Shown here: in pieces, positions 36,401 to 48,623 of the stretch
How positions within the stretch are numbered: position 1 is the stretch's first letter
Layout of the letters: every line of letters begins with the position of its first letter
From: Paramyrothecium sp. XJ0827
Taxonomy: Eukaryota > Ascomycota > Sordariomycetes > Hypocreales > Stachybotryaceae
Length of the DNA stretch: 64,000 nucleotides
Direction: 5' to 3'
NCBI GenBank assembly: GCA_020881915.1
Contig: JAJFPB010000004.1
Coordinates: 2,542,001-2,606,000 of the forward strand
Notes under the pieces: generated by a model
Told to the model about the DNA's origin: nothing
Databases searched by the model: none
The model's input: only the letters and a program-made list of their open reading frames with translations
Position numbers and translations under genes: made by a program

Positions 36401-37894
36401 CGTATCCTTCCTGAAGGAACACGACACTAGCCGTCATATCTGACTAGAACAAGGCATTCAGTGACTAAGATACAGTCCGGTGTAAGAAGACATGCTGGTG
36501 GCTAACAAGCCCTCCCAGGACCGAAACACTGCCCGGAGGACAATGGCAGCGGGCTTTGCTTGGCCAGGACGGTCGCTGACCTCGACAGCAAGCGAGCTCC
36601 CTCATGACTCAGGGATTTCGGCCAACAGCTGGTATCGAGTAGTCGGTGAGGGCCTTCTTACGCACTTGAGTCATATCGTGTGCTTCATCATGGTGTGTCC
36701 AGATTATAATGAGCCGGTCTTCACTCGGCATCCCGTGGCTATGCACTAGAATCAAGCGCAGCCGAATGTTTCATGTTTCTTCTGCGCTGTCAGAAAATCG
36801 TGCAATTGATGGTGCCGGCCGCGTGGTCATACGGACGGACTGACTTGACTAATGTGACTGGCAGCCAGGACCTTGCGAGTGCAAGAGTCATACTTACGCT
36901 GGCCTCCCCAAGCTAACCTTGGCGTGAGTGAGACGTCTGGCATGGATGTTGACAGCGTGTTAGCCGCTTTGTATCCGAAGTGTCGACCGACAAGGGCCAA
37001 AGTTTCCGACAATAGACGAGAGTACTCTCACCGGGTATCTTGGAAGGTTCGGCCGCTGAAACTTCCCTGAAGAGAGAAAGGCTTACCTCTGTCATGAACT
37101 AGTCCACCACCTCGCTGCTTATTGAAAGGAATCAAGGATCAGCAGTGGGTGTGTGCTTGACAGCTGCTTGAGTCTTGATCCGTGCTCTAGCACACGTCCA
37201 TGCGTGCCCCATTCCCGAAAGCCCGGGTTGGTCCTGTCAGCATCAGTGGTCCCATCGGATCATGACGCCGGCCTATCCTGTTTGGCGATCCTTTTTTATT
37301 TTCTCCTGCTGGGCCGGATTGCCACGATGGAAGCACCGGCGCATTTGCAGGGGGGCCAACAGCCAGGGAGGCTTACTGTACTGTCGACCATGTAGTTGTG
37401 CCCAACCTGGCTCCACCCTAACCACGATGAGGGTATCGATGGGGCCATGCTGTTCCTGAGTTGCGGGAGCACTGTGGCCAAGATGAGTGGCCTCGGAACT
37501 TTGCACACCCCAGTGAATGCTCGCCCAGGATGCGATGTGCTTCTGGAACCACCAGTCTGGCATCCTACGCCGTGGACATGCTGGTATGCGAGGCAGTGCA
37601 TCTAGACCCGTGCCGGTGTGTTTGAAGATGGCAGTAGGTGGTGCTCGCGCCTTCGCGACATCTCGGGATCTTGAACGGCTGCCAACCTCTAGGTTCGCTC
37701 GGTCGGAGAAAAGCCGATCTTAGTCCTGGATCCTTCTGTAGCTCCGTACATGGTCGCAAATAGATGACGCCGTGGGGCTTCCTAAACTTTGGAAATACCT
37801 CAACCGCCAGCGATTCAGGATTGCCCGCCGCTCCCGGCGACCTTGCTGTCCTTAGAACTGATTGATCGCCCAGAGCGTGCTGTCTTTGCAGAGA

Positions 37895-37912
37895 CCTTCC
37901 ACGCGTGGAAGG
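37895..37912. repeat. 18 bp perfect palindrome centred on ACGCGT
   Basis: CCTTCCACGCGTGGAAGG equals its own reverse complement. The centre is the MluI cell-cycle box core bound by MBF-type factors in yeasts. No gene nearby explains it. Confidence 0.8.
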
Positions 37913-40900
37913 AATAATATGAGACGTAATGAGATCAATCAAGCAAGGGGGACAAATCACGACCGACCAACGCATCTGTTGTTATGCAGATTGCTGCACA
38001 GTCAAGAAGCTCTTACAGGTTGGGAAGAGACAGCCTCAACCACCGTGGACCAACTGCATCCCCCAGCTACTGCGTGGACCAGGTAATCCTTGCAATGTTG
38101 AAACGGAGAATCAGTAGCCAGTTTGTCTTAGCGGCACTGCCAAGCCCGCAATCGTGAATGGTCCTCAAAGGCTGCTCGACCCCGGATTGGGCAATAGCAG
38201 GCGGGAACTTGTTTGGGAGGAGTCAGCCGCAGTGTTTGTGTGTGCTGGAGACCCAAGGCTCAAGGATGCGCGCAATTGTGCATGCATCTTGTGGAACCTA
38301 GTCTTAGTGTGTGGAGAAGTTGTGAGGATGTAACGGAAGGGATCGCCATGGCAGGGGTCAACGAGCATTCTGGGCGGTTGTAGGAAGCCTCAACTGGCTG
38401 GCGTATTGAATGCATGAATCTCGTACAATCATGAGGCAGAGGACGAACGATGGGGGTTCGGGTACATCCTTCGCAGCTATGCCCGAGCGGTTGCAGAGGA
38501 ACCATCTGGTTTGGTTTCATCAACCATGGCCTGCCTTACCCGTTTTCACTTTCCAGATTAGGACAATTGCGATCAAGGAACCTTGAGCGTGGTGCTTCTG
38601 CTGACTGCCTGAGGAAGAGGGGGAGCGGCGGCTCACACGACACGACGCATCACTTCAGGTCTGGAAGCTCTCACACACGAAACAGCAAGACAGCCAGGGT
38701 CTCGACGCTTGGCCCAAGTGACATGGCTGACGCTGACACCGTCCGAAGAGTCGGTGACAAGGGCCGCCGAGGAACGCGGCAAAAGGCACAGCTGGTCATA
38801 ATGATGTGTGCCTTTTCGGGCTCATCCTTATGGTCGAGCAGTGGAGGAACGGAAAGAGAGACAAAACGTGTGGAAGCGGGCCGTCATTTGGCATCATGAC
38901 CCCGTCCGCATTGAACAGGATCAGGGTCCTGAGGCGTCGACAGCCGCAAGCCTCCACCTCCGTGGAGGGACAGCCTTTGACTGGAGCCAACCTCATGGCT
39001 GCTGCAGTCTTTGGGAGTTGACGTGCTGCGGCTGGCTCTGTTTCGGGTGTATTTCCTCCACGACTGCTAGTCGGCCGTTGTGCGGCCTGCAAGCGGTTTG
39101 TCGATAACTGATAGGGATAAGTGGTGGGCCGGCAAGCCACCCCTACGTGCTGTCGGGTGAAGTGTGCATGTAAAGATACCATGAGGTGGCCCGAGTCTCT
39201 TTGGGGAGGGGAGCAAAGGCGGACGGGACCCCGCTTCGCCCACGCGATGGTTGTCTCATCACAGCCCGGCATATACTAGCTTCAGCGAGCTGGCCGGACA
39301 CAGTCGGATCAGATACTTCGTGGCGCGGGATTTTCCCTTCGTTTAATTGAGTTTTTGAGGGGGGCTTGCTCCCTGTGCGAACTGCTGTCTCTTTCCAGAA
39401 GTCTCCCAACGCGCCAACTAATTAGGTGCGACGTGTGAATTAGACTGGTGAGCCTAGCATGCGAGTAATGACATAAGAATTGGTCAAGTGCCGCAGCCAG
39501 TGAAGCCTTCCCGAGTGCCTTGGGAACGCAGTGTTCCACCAAAGAGGCTACGACCTTGTGGTGCGAATGAATGGATGAATAGTTCAACTTGTGAGCCGCA
39601 TCCTGAACCAGGGCCAGGGGTTCGCAAATAGCTTTGCTGCAAGTCATTCAAAGTGCAAGCCACTGGAGACGAGAGGAGGTGGTGAACTATACGCTCCACC
39701 ATCTTTGTTCGATACCCCTGTCCGTACGGTTATGGTTCAAGCCGCTGGCTGATCGACAGAGCATTACTCTAGATCACGTTGGTTTCGGCCGAGCAAAGCA
39801 CGAAGGTTTAGGGCCATCGCGAGGGATAAGCGGTGAAGCAGACAAAGAAGGCATTATCCCAGCATGGCGGGATTGCTATATTGCCTGTGGTTCAGATCTG
39901 AGCTCCACTTCAGACCTCCCTAGTGAGACCAGCAAGCGGATGCTGGTCAATTTACAGTGTGTGGCTGGCACATGGTTGATCATGTGGCCGGCCCCGCCTG
40001 TCCAGAAGGCTGGATGATGTGCTGCTTCGCGTGTGGCCGTTGTGTCTGATCCTCTGGGTGGTATCCACTCCCACCGCACGGCTGTTCCTTGGACGGGCGG
40101 CTAGACGGTTGAACAGATGGAGCCCCAGTGGGGACCTCCAGACATTTTTCTTTTCTTTCCTTCAATCCCTCACGTCCTTTCCTCTCGCGCCGCGACGGCG
40201 CGTTTGATTAAAATGCGGCCCTTGAGGAGCCGATCCGAATCCGTTGTGGAGCTGGAGTGGCTGAACGTTGCAGACGTATCAGTTGCTTTTTCCACTGCGA
40301 GCAATGCTGACGAGCATTTCGAACATGGTTCCTTTCAAAGAAGGAACTTTTGCAACGGTGAGACGTTGATGTGGCTTTGTGGTGCTGCCTCGGCCACTGT
40401 GTTGATGAGTTCTGGCAGAGCCAAGGGCGCTAACGCTTCTGCTCATTGTTCCATCACCAAGGTGAGATCGCGATGGAAAGCCCCGCATGCAGGAGATCCT
40501 TTGGACAATCGTCGTGACATCGCAGCGTGAGGAAGGTTACGCCATCCCAGCCAAAGACGATACCGAAGGGCTCGGACCTTGCAACTAGGTCAAGCGAAAA
40601 CTGTAGTCTTTAATTTAGAACACCACTTTACCAAGTGTTTTTCGAGCTTGACGCTCACCGACTATTGTCTCCCGCACTGGTGAAGGAGACGAAAGCACGG
40701 CAGCGCCGTCAGTAACGAGCGCTGCTCATCTTCCCCCTCAGTCGAGTGTGAAACATTGGCGATGATAATGTCCTCGAATCTTCCCCTCACTGCGATATAG
40801 AATGGTAGGTTGATAAGACACACCCTCCTGTTTGAGACCCAGTTTACCAGGCACGGCAATCGTGGAGGGCTGGAGCTGGCTTGCTGATTGGGCGACGACG

Positions 40901-42201
40901 CTGGCTAGCAAGGGACGCTACGGACTTGACTACTGCAGGGTCGTATCTGTACCTTGCACATGAGCAAGATGATGAACATGGGAGACAAACCGAAGGGGAT
41001 GAAGTTGACCATAGACCGTCTGCTGACACCGATCTTATCGTGATCCCAGGGCACTCGGTGAAATCCTATGTCGAGGAGGCTAGCAGAAACATCGGCATGT
41101 TTCGGCTCCCAAGACGGGAACCATGCGACAAGGACTAGAATAACACAGGCCAGCACGCTGCTTCTCACTCAGAACAGATGGCACAGAAGGGGAAGGCCGG
41201 CGAGTATCTACAGCTGCGCCAAGCAGGCCCTGCGTATGTTTGCTGCAACTGGATCTGAGCATTCTTCGCTGCCGGATGCACCGCGTACCGAGGCAATATG
41301 ATCGTAATACCATCCCATACGGACTTGAGGGAAAAGGGGTTGCACTGCACGCAAGTCGGGTCGCATTGCGACAACGATCCGGTAGAGAAAGTGACCGGCA
41401 TACAGGCCGGTTGTGGCCACGACTCGTGGTTGATGGCCCAATCCGCAAACCCACAGTGGCTACGCCGGCCGGGTCGACACCCAAGCACGATATGTTTCTT
41501 GCCCCACTAGACTGACATCTATTGAGCAATATATTTGACGTAGCAGATGGAACATCGTCGGTCTTGGAAGTGAATTCGGCCTAGGCTGCGTAAGTGAAGG
41601 CAGGGAAATGCGGACAGTTTCATCGAGCCTCGAAACAGCCCTTGCATCTTTACCGCCGGGAGCACATGCTGGATGCATGGCAGCATATTGCATTCCTTGT
41701 GGCAGGTGACGAAGCCCAGCCCAGGGCGACAAGCCACAGTCCTGAGGCGCGCTTTGGTAGTATGTGAGCCGTTTTCGTTGTCAAACTAGGTCTGGATGGT
41801 CTATTCTGTGCCTGTTTCTTTTTCGGCTCTAATTTACGACATGCTGCCCGCGTCCCCACCCGCGTTCACGCTCTCGTGAATAGGTACTTGCGGCAGCCGT
41901 TCATATCGGCATCCAATGTTCAAGTATCTGATTTTAGCTCCGGGGCTAGGCAGGACCGGGGCCTACAGAGGGACCGGCGTACGATCTTTTGTGGAGTGTC
42001 TGCTCACCGCTGCTGGGGCGTGCGTACCGAGGCAGAACGACAGCAAGCATGCCTCGTGTGTCTAAGACGACCATTACTGAGCGTAGGACCAAGCCAGGAC
42101 CTCCGCAACTGACTGCTGAGGCCGCTTCCTGGGAGAGAAAAGCCAAATGGCTCAAGCGCCTGGCACTGGCCCTGTGAATGGTCCATGTAATGTCCAAGCT
42201 C

Positions 42202-42752
42202 TCATTTGTGCGGGGGAATTGGGTGTGCTGGCTTAAAGCTGTGACGTGAGCGCATGCGAGGCGTCTCATCTGGAAAGTCAAAGGATTCAAGGTTGAGGGA
42301 TCTGCAGGCCCAGACGTACTCAAGGTATACTTGACACAGGCAGCGTATTTGTCAACTTCTCTTGGCGACAGCCCTTCACTGAGGAGCTGGATCTGCGTAA
42401 GCATACAAAGAGACCCTGCTTGGCAGGCCGCGAAGACGTTGAACCAGTAGCACAGCTGCGCCGGAACGCAGTGATGAATACGCTCCGGGCAAAAAGAAGG
42501 GGGGAAATCTGGAACGAAAAAAAAAACCCATTCAAGTCTTGAGAATCCCTGGCCTTCGATCAAAGGCTCAAACCGGTATCTGCCTGCCAGTGCGCTACCT
42601 GCACAAGAGGGCGCTATTGCCAGCTTCGTCCGAGCATACTGAAACCCACAACGTCTTACAGAAGTGAACGTTAGTGAGAGAGTTGTTACGCAGGCCGTAT
42701 TTGGTAGGGCTAGAATTTGCGGGCTCGTATCGATCCATATGATGCTGGCCAT
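42202..42752 (-). CDS. Possible small cysteine-rich protein, 5' end uncertain
   Basis: An open frame contains a cysteine-rich block: CPERIHHC, then QLCYWFNVFAACQAGSLC, then VDKYAACVKYTL. Immediately after, a GTACGT donor and TTTCCAG acceptor define a 50 bp intron (42270-42319). Splicing keeps phase and the protein ends 21 codons later. The part from 42508 downward (exon 42320-42508 plus 42202-42269) looks most like protein. Its upstream edge is either an acceptor at 42509, after a T-run, or the frame simply continues to an ATG at 42752, which would give 166 residues without a convincing signal peptide. The pattern suggests a secreted cysteine-rich protein whose leader exon I could not place. 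It may also be a chance frame or a decayed gene. Confidence 0.3.
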
Positions 42753-43400
42753 GATTTGAGGCTTCTCTCAGCTGATTTGCCAAGCGAAGAGCTTCGCATT
42801 CCTCTCATGACCAGTTGACGACGTGAAGAGTGGGTAAAAGCATCCGACGGAGGTTGACGAGGCCCGTTTACACGTCTCACACAACCCTTCAAGGAAGTAC
42901 TTCGAAGCTACACTGAGGTTTAGGGCTGATTCACGTCTCCCTCGGCCGGGAGGCTAGGTGAGGAAAGAGTGGTGATCGCACGCGCAACCGATTGCTGTGG
43001 AGATAGAAGATCCGGGCAAACAGGAAACGGAACGACGCCGTGTGGTTCGTGATCCAGATAGATGGTGGTGATCGAGCCAGCAATAGAGACGTGCGCCTGG
43101 TCACCGCTCATTTGGCAGAGCTCGCGGAACGACCTCCACAGACGGCTCCAAGATTGCGATTTTGTAAAACGACAGACCGGTCTCAACTGAAAGCTTGATA
43201 CTCTCTGATTTTCGGACCATCGAGATAGCGTGCAAAGGGCGGCCCATGTGGGGACCTCTCCACGGGCAGCGAGTTCCTGGTACCTGACATGACCCGAAGT
43301 TGCGACCACGTCTCGCATGTGGCTCTAGCCTTGTATGCTCAGGTCGGTGAACCAGTAGGTGTGGTAGTTGAGGCTGGCGGTAGAGGAGGGTCAGACCAAC

Positions 43401-43445
43401 CAGGGCAAGGCAAGGCAAGGCAAGGTACTGTAAGGCAAGGTAAAG
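43401..43445. repeat. AAGGC pentamer repeat
   Basis: Several tandem GGCAA/AAGGC units run into GGTACTGTAAGGCAAGGTAA. It belongs to the same motif family as the other AGGTA clusters. Confidence 0.75.
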
Positions 43446-44102
43446 TAATGTTAGGGGAGATGTTAAGGTAGGGTGAGTTGGCGGGCTCGTGACCACTCAG
43501 TCGCCTGTGGATCCAGATGCCGTATGCAACGTGTACCTGCACTCGTACCTGATCTTGCCTTTCCTCGCCTTATGTTACTGCTGGCTTTCAGGTACCTTTC
43601 AGCACCTTGATTGCCATGGCGTTTCCTTCCACACCTGGAAGGCAGGGCGCGCCGTCAGCTGCCAGCCATGTGCAAAAAGTGAAACCATCAACATCCGAAA
43701 AGCTCACGCTGCACACACCGTCTTCCTCACGTCGACCGCGCATCCGCATCAAGGAACTGCTGGCGGCGTGCCCTCGTCGCACCCTACTCACCCACCCTCC
43801 GCCATTGCCCTGAGCCATTGGGCAAGAGGCTAAAACAAATCCTGCATACCGTATCATGCGCATGCGCAAGCACATGCACACACGTCCCCAGGGCATGCGA
43901 TGCGGGCGCCACTTGTCTTGCTTGCCATGCCCGCTAAGCTCCGCACCATCCCAAAGCCCCTGGCCCTGGTCTGGTCTGGCTGCAGCTCGTCGACCGACCT
44001 CCTCCGCGCAACCCGATCAAGATGCTGCCCTCGATGGTGATGGTGGAGGAGGTGGTGGGTTTTTTGGGTGATCATTGTCGTCCTCGTCGTCCTCCACTCC
44101 TC

Positions 44103-44130
<28 letters not shown>
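44103..44130. repeat. (CA)14 microsatellite
   Basis: Fourteen uninterrupted CA units in the leader side of the membrane-protein gene; shorter CA runs follow at about 44370-44385. Confidence 0.95.
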
Positions 44131-44136
<6 letters not shown>

Positions 44137-44445
44137 CTTGCACTTTAGATCAAAGACACACGGGCTGGCACACTGCGCGCGCACACCCTTGCAGCAAGCC
44201 GTCGACGTAAACGCTCCCCACGCTCATCAACTTGGCCTCTGCACACCCAGCTTGCCCACCGACATCCAGCAGGCTAGCTTTCGCTCCTCTCGAGGCGTCA
44301 GTGCACCAGGCCATCTCATCCCGGCCCCGAGCCCAAGCTTCTCCCCACCCACACCGACTTACACAACTTACACACACACACCCACTCACGGCTGGCCAGC
44401 ATGGCCTGCTTTGCTGACGCTGTCGTCCATCTGAGCTCCATGTCC

Positions 44446-44453
44446 CTATATAG
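44446..44453 (+). promoter_or_regulatory. TATA-like box CTATATAG
   Basis: It lies about 610 bp before the start codon of the membrane-protein gene, with C/T-rich sequence just downstream. If functional it implies a long or spliced leader. Confidence 0.35.
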
Positions 44454-45061
44454 CACCCTGCCCGTCCACATTCCCCTCCTCTGGGCCCCTCCCCTTCCTC
44501 TTGCCTCTGCAAGGGCTTGACTGCCTGGCCGTTACCTCTTGACTTGCTATCAGTCAATTTTCAGCTTGTCTTGGGTTTTGCCTCATCAAGTGTTAGTACT
44601 CCTCTCCATCACTTCCTGATCGAGCAGAAGGTGACATTATGTCTCTTGCTCAATCGGGCTCGCATGTCCGCAGCTTGAAGTGAATCACTGACTGACGTGC
44701 ATTTACAGGACTTGACTTCGTCCGACGAATCTCTGGCTCACATGACGGTGATTGCAAAGGTTACCTATCTGTCTTGGAGCTTGAATCAGGAGTCGATCTT
44801 TCATCCATCCTTCGATTCGTCCTTTCTTCGATCTCTGCCTATATTCATCCCCATACGGCACGACAACGCTGTGAGCCGTTTTCAACCATACCATTTTTCT
44901 TGTTCCACTCGAAAGACGTATCCGGTGTTGGCTTCTATGGCTTGGTGACAGTTATCCTCATTGATTCGACACCACTACCACGGCCTCCTACTCCAACGGA
45001 GGACCCTCCCTCCTACTCTGATAACCCACCGACACTCGAGCATCGCCATGCGACATTCATC

Positions 45062-45853
45062 ATGACCGACAAGCGTGCTGCGAACATCCTCACCGTCGTC
45101 CTTGCGACGACGATACCCGTCATCGCCATTGGCATCTTTGCTCTTGCTTTAAGCTGCTCTGCAAAGAAGCGGAAATCTTCGTTTCTCAGGCGTGGGGTTA
45201 CACCTATTGATGACGAAGAGATTGCAACTTGGAAGATTGATAGGAGCGGCGAGAAAGACATGATCCTTGAATCAAAAAGTGGTCATGCTGCCAACAACTC
45301 TATCGGTTCTATCCAAAAGCCTCCCAGTGTGATAGTGTACCAACAGCCACATCATTCCTGGACCCGTCTGTCGGAAGACAAGACCCCCCTTTCACCACAA
45401 TCCTTGGACCAAAATCGAGCAAGCTTGGAAGCTCCGCCGGCTGCAGTCCTCGCTCGGGCGCCAAACTCGAGACCCGGGTTGACAGACGAGATGGTACAGG
45501 GTGATGATGCTTTCATCCCTCAGCTGAAGCGACAACCATCACGGCTTGCCAAGATTGTCGCACCCAGTTCACCACGAAATGCCAAGCCCCCCAGCGCCTG
45601 GGCTAACAGTAACAATCGTGATCCTTACTGGTACGGCCAGAGTTCTGAACATCAACCGTCACCCCGGCGGTCTGCTGATACGTTTACACGAAAATTAACT
45701 CCACAACACCCAGGGCATCCTGCGCACAAGCGAATTTACTCAACCTCGAGCCCACCAACGCCGCGGCTGTCAACTGATGAGGATGTACTCTTCAGCGGGC
45801 TTTCCCCTCGTCCGGTGATTCGTAAATCAGACATCGGGCGAGCGCTGGGATGA
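45062..45853 (+). CDS. Single-pass membrane protein, uncharacterised
   Basis: Intronless frame of 263 residues from the ATG at 45062. A hydrophobic segment at about 9-31 (ILTVVLATTIPVIAIGIFAL) is followed at once by basic residues AKKRK, the pattern of a signal-anchor with the short N-terminus outside and a long cytoplasmic tail. The tail is Ser/Pro-rich and looks disordered, with short motifs VIVYQQPHHSWTRLSEDK, ARAPNSRPGLTDE and KRQPSRLAK that look conserved rather than random. No enzyme domain is present. The open frame extends upstream without an ATG in good context, so the leader is probably untranslated. A role in signalling or trafficking is possible but not shown. Confidence 0.75.
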   Translation: MTDKRAANILTVVLATTIPVIAIGIFALALSCSAKKRKSSFLRRGVTPIDDEEIATWKIDRSGEKDMILESKSGHAANNSIGSIQKPPSVIVYQQPHHSWTRLSEDKTPLSPQSLDQNRASLEAPPAAVLARAPNSRPGLTDEMVQGDDAFIPQLKRQPSRLAKIVAPSSPRNAKPPSAWANSNNRDPYWYGQSSEHQPSPRRSADTFTRKLTPQHPGHPAHKRIYSTSSPPTPRLSTDEDVLFSGLSPRPVIRKSDIGRALG

Positions 45854-47380
45854 ACCGAACGACGATCATTGTCCTAAATGCTCTCGGAGTGCTCGCCGGT
45901 CCTCATTCACAAGGCGAACAGCGATCCACTATCGGCCCGTGCTCAGAAAGACCGGGGTGATGAGTGAGTTTCACACACTACAGGGGCTGCGGCCAAAGAA
46001 AAGGCACGCAGTGCCGCGTTGTGAAACAGCCTTACCATTTCTTAGCTGGTTGCTCCATTTATTCATTTTGGATGGAGGGGTACATCAGTATCAGTTGCAC
46101 ACACACACATTCGTGGCCTAGATACCGGCTGACAGGAAGGACACACCGTTCTTCTGCCGGTTTTCAACTGGCTTTTCTTCTCTGTTTTATCTTCGCCTCT
46201 TAATGCCTAGGCTTTTGAACCTAGGCTGGCATGGCTTTTCCTTGACTCTATGATGGATATACCCAGGAAATTTTCCTTGATGACTAGATGAGAAGATGAG
46301 AGAATTTGTTGCATTCAGGATGAATGCCAGCTTGGCAGAACGAAGTTTAGTCCTCTTGAAATCCGATGCCGGACAGACGAGCATAGCAACGGAGAAGATA
46401 TGTGCTTGGGCTATGCCGCGCAACAAGCTCTTGCGCTTTAGACAGACTGATAAATTCATACCGCTCAAACCGAAGACATCCTTTCGCTTGACATGTTTAA
46501 AGTGAAGCTGTGAAGTGAGGCCCATGTCGATGTTCACGGAGCATTCTAAGCCAGGGCAGCCGTCGTGGTTTCAGTTGGGTCTTTGGAGAAGATCAACGTG
46601 TGAAAGATGAGAGGTGTAACCCATACCGAAGGAGGGAGCAAAGGCAAAATGCTTTTTGGCAAATCGATTACGTTTGGCTACTCTTACAAAGACAGCATCT
46701 CTTGGAAACCGAAAACTAGACAGGGCTATAGAGGCATGGCGAACAGGACCTACCAGCCACGGAGCCAGAAGACTAGGTTTCAGTCAAGAGGTTGGATTTA
46801 GGGACAAAGCCAGAACAGGGAGAATTTAGTAGAAATTAACTCAGACTAAAAATAAAAAGTGAGCCCGAGTAAAGGTAAGAATCATTCAAGGTAGATGATA
46901 GAGGTGCCATTGAAGCGAGCCGCACCAGCGCCAACCACTTAACGCGATAGTTGGCGGGGCACGCGTCTCGCCTGCCAAACAACGCGGCTCTGCGACTGAC
47001 TCCCTTTGCCTCACTCAAAAACGTCCTCCTTTCCAAACCTCCGACCTACCGCCACCCTCCTGATCCACGCCGTCTCTTCCTTTGACCTTCATTGATTACC
47101 AACGGCGGGACGGTCAGGGATTGTGAGTAGGCGCCTTCAATTGACTTCATCAGTGCGTCCCGGCGCGGCAACATAAGGTGGCCGGCCACGCTCCAGCCTG
47201 GCGAGAAGACTGAGGTTGAGCCGAGCCGCTAGTGACTCGTCTATCGTGAGATAGAGACTCATCCGTTTCATACGGCGAAAACACAAGCCCAGTTTGCTTT
47301 GTGGCAGGGCCTGGACTACTTTTGAGTCAACAATCGTCCATCTGCGAGTGACTCCACCAACCCGGAGACCACCTGACACG
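45854..47380. other. 1.5 kb intergenic between two plus-strand genes
   Basis: Nothing recognised except the DPB4 promoter, probably the C/T-rich stretch at about 46990-47090. Open frames here are short and lack protein character. Confidence 0.6.
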
Positions 47381-48623
47381 ATGCCGCCACGGAAGTCTGA
47401 CCAGCGCAAGAGCGAGCCTGCCATGGCTCGGTTTGAGCTGGCTGAAGAACACACCGAGGTGCAAAACGGAGGCATTGCTCAGCCAGCCACACCGTCAGAC
47501 GCTCAGTCAAAAGCGCCACTGCAAAAGACTCCTGTGACGCAGGACAAGGAGAAAGACAAGGAGACAGAGAAAGAGAAGGAAAAAGAGAAGGATAAGAACA
47601 GAGATCACAAAGATTCAGTCACTATCGAGGTACGAAGTGCAAGCGCCCCTCAGAGACCCTTCACATATTCCTACTTGGTCGAGAGTGAAGCTCATCATTG
47701 CCGTAACATTTTAGGACCTGACGTTGCCGAAATCTATCATTGCAAGGCTGGCCAAGGGCGCGCTGCCACCCAACACCCAGATCCAAGCAAACGCCATGCT
47801 CGCCCTAAATAGGAGCGCAACCGTCATCATCAATTACCTAGCCTCACAGTGAGTCCGACTCCTTCAGCAGCCCGCGACACACGGGCAAGTGTGTGCCTAC
47901 TGCTGCATAGGGAGCAATTGCAATTTGACGAGGCGTGAGGCTAATGACAAGGGCCCAGCGCCAATGAGCATACCATGAATGCCAATCGAAAGACTATTTC
48001 GCCAGACGACGTGTTCAAGGCTTTGGCCGATGTTGACATGGACTTTATGAGGGAACATCTTGAGCGCGAGTTCGAAGGTACGTGTTGATGTATAAGCTCT
48101 TGTTTCCAAGCTGCCAAGGGGGCTAGGTGACAGTACAAGTTAAGAGTTCGTTCGCTAATGGCATTGCCCAGTCTTCAACTCCATCCAAACAGAGAAGCGC
48201 ACATCATACCGCCAGAAAGTGCGCGCCGCTAAACACACTCCTGATGGCCCCTCAAATCCAGGCGAGGGCGACGACACAGACATGGCCGACGCCTCGATCA
48301 ATGACACCACCGTGGCTTCCGAGGCCTCCGGCCCGCGCGCCTCCAAGAAGGCTCGCGTGGAGGCTCCCGTGGCTGGCAGTGTTGCTGCCGGTGCTGGTGC
48401 GGGCGCCGCTGCCGCGGCGGCCGCCGAGGACGCCGAGGATGCGGATACCGAGGAGGAGCAGGAGATTGAAGATGACGACGAAGACGAAGAAGTCGAGGAG
48501 GAAGAGGAGGACGATGATGCACAGGACGAGGAGCGGAGCGGAGACGAGACACAAGATGCGTTGGAGGAACGAGGCAGCCGGCCAGACGGCGACGAGGCTG
48601 TAGATGATGACGAGAGTGATTAG
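47381..48623 (+). CDS. DPB4: DNA polymerase epsilon histone-fold subunit Dpb4
   Basis: Histone-fold subunit that pairs with Dpb3-type partners in DNA polymerase epsilon and, in many eukaryotes, in an ISW/CHRAC-type remodeller. Four exons (47381-47629, 47715-47848, 47959-48077, 48172-48623) with introns of 85, 110 and 94 bp give 317 residues; all junctions keep phase. The histone fold begins at residue 84 with DLTLPKSIIARLAKGALP, then NAMLALNRSATVIINYLASH, and ends with TISPDDVFKALADVDMDF and FMREHLEREFE. Before it is an 83-residue Lys/Glu-rich extension. After it is an Ala-rich, then very acidic Asp/Glu tail, usual in fungal members. Identification is strong. The four exons each lie in short open frames, so the gene is easily fragmented in automated calls. 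Confidence 0.95.

Larger units (their letters stand above)
33422..45061. other. 11.6 kb gene-poor block
   Basis: No gene is firmly supported. There is a low-confidence cysteine-rich candidate at 42202-42752, an 18 bp perfect palindrome at 37895-37912, an AAGGC repeat at 43401-43445, and a (CA)14 tract at 44103-44130. The last 1.3 kb (about 43700-45061) is pyrimidine- and CA-rich on the plus strand, with CTATATAG at 44446-44453, and is likely promoter and leader of the membrane-protein gene. Composition is balanced, with no long AT-rich RIP signature and no recognisable transposon end. Confidence 0.55.
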
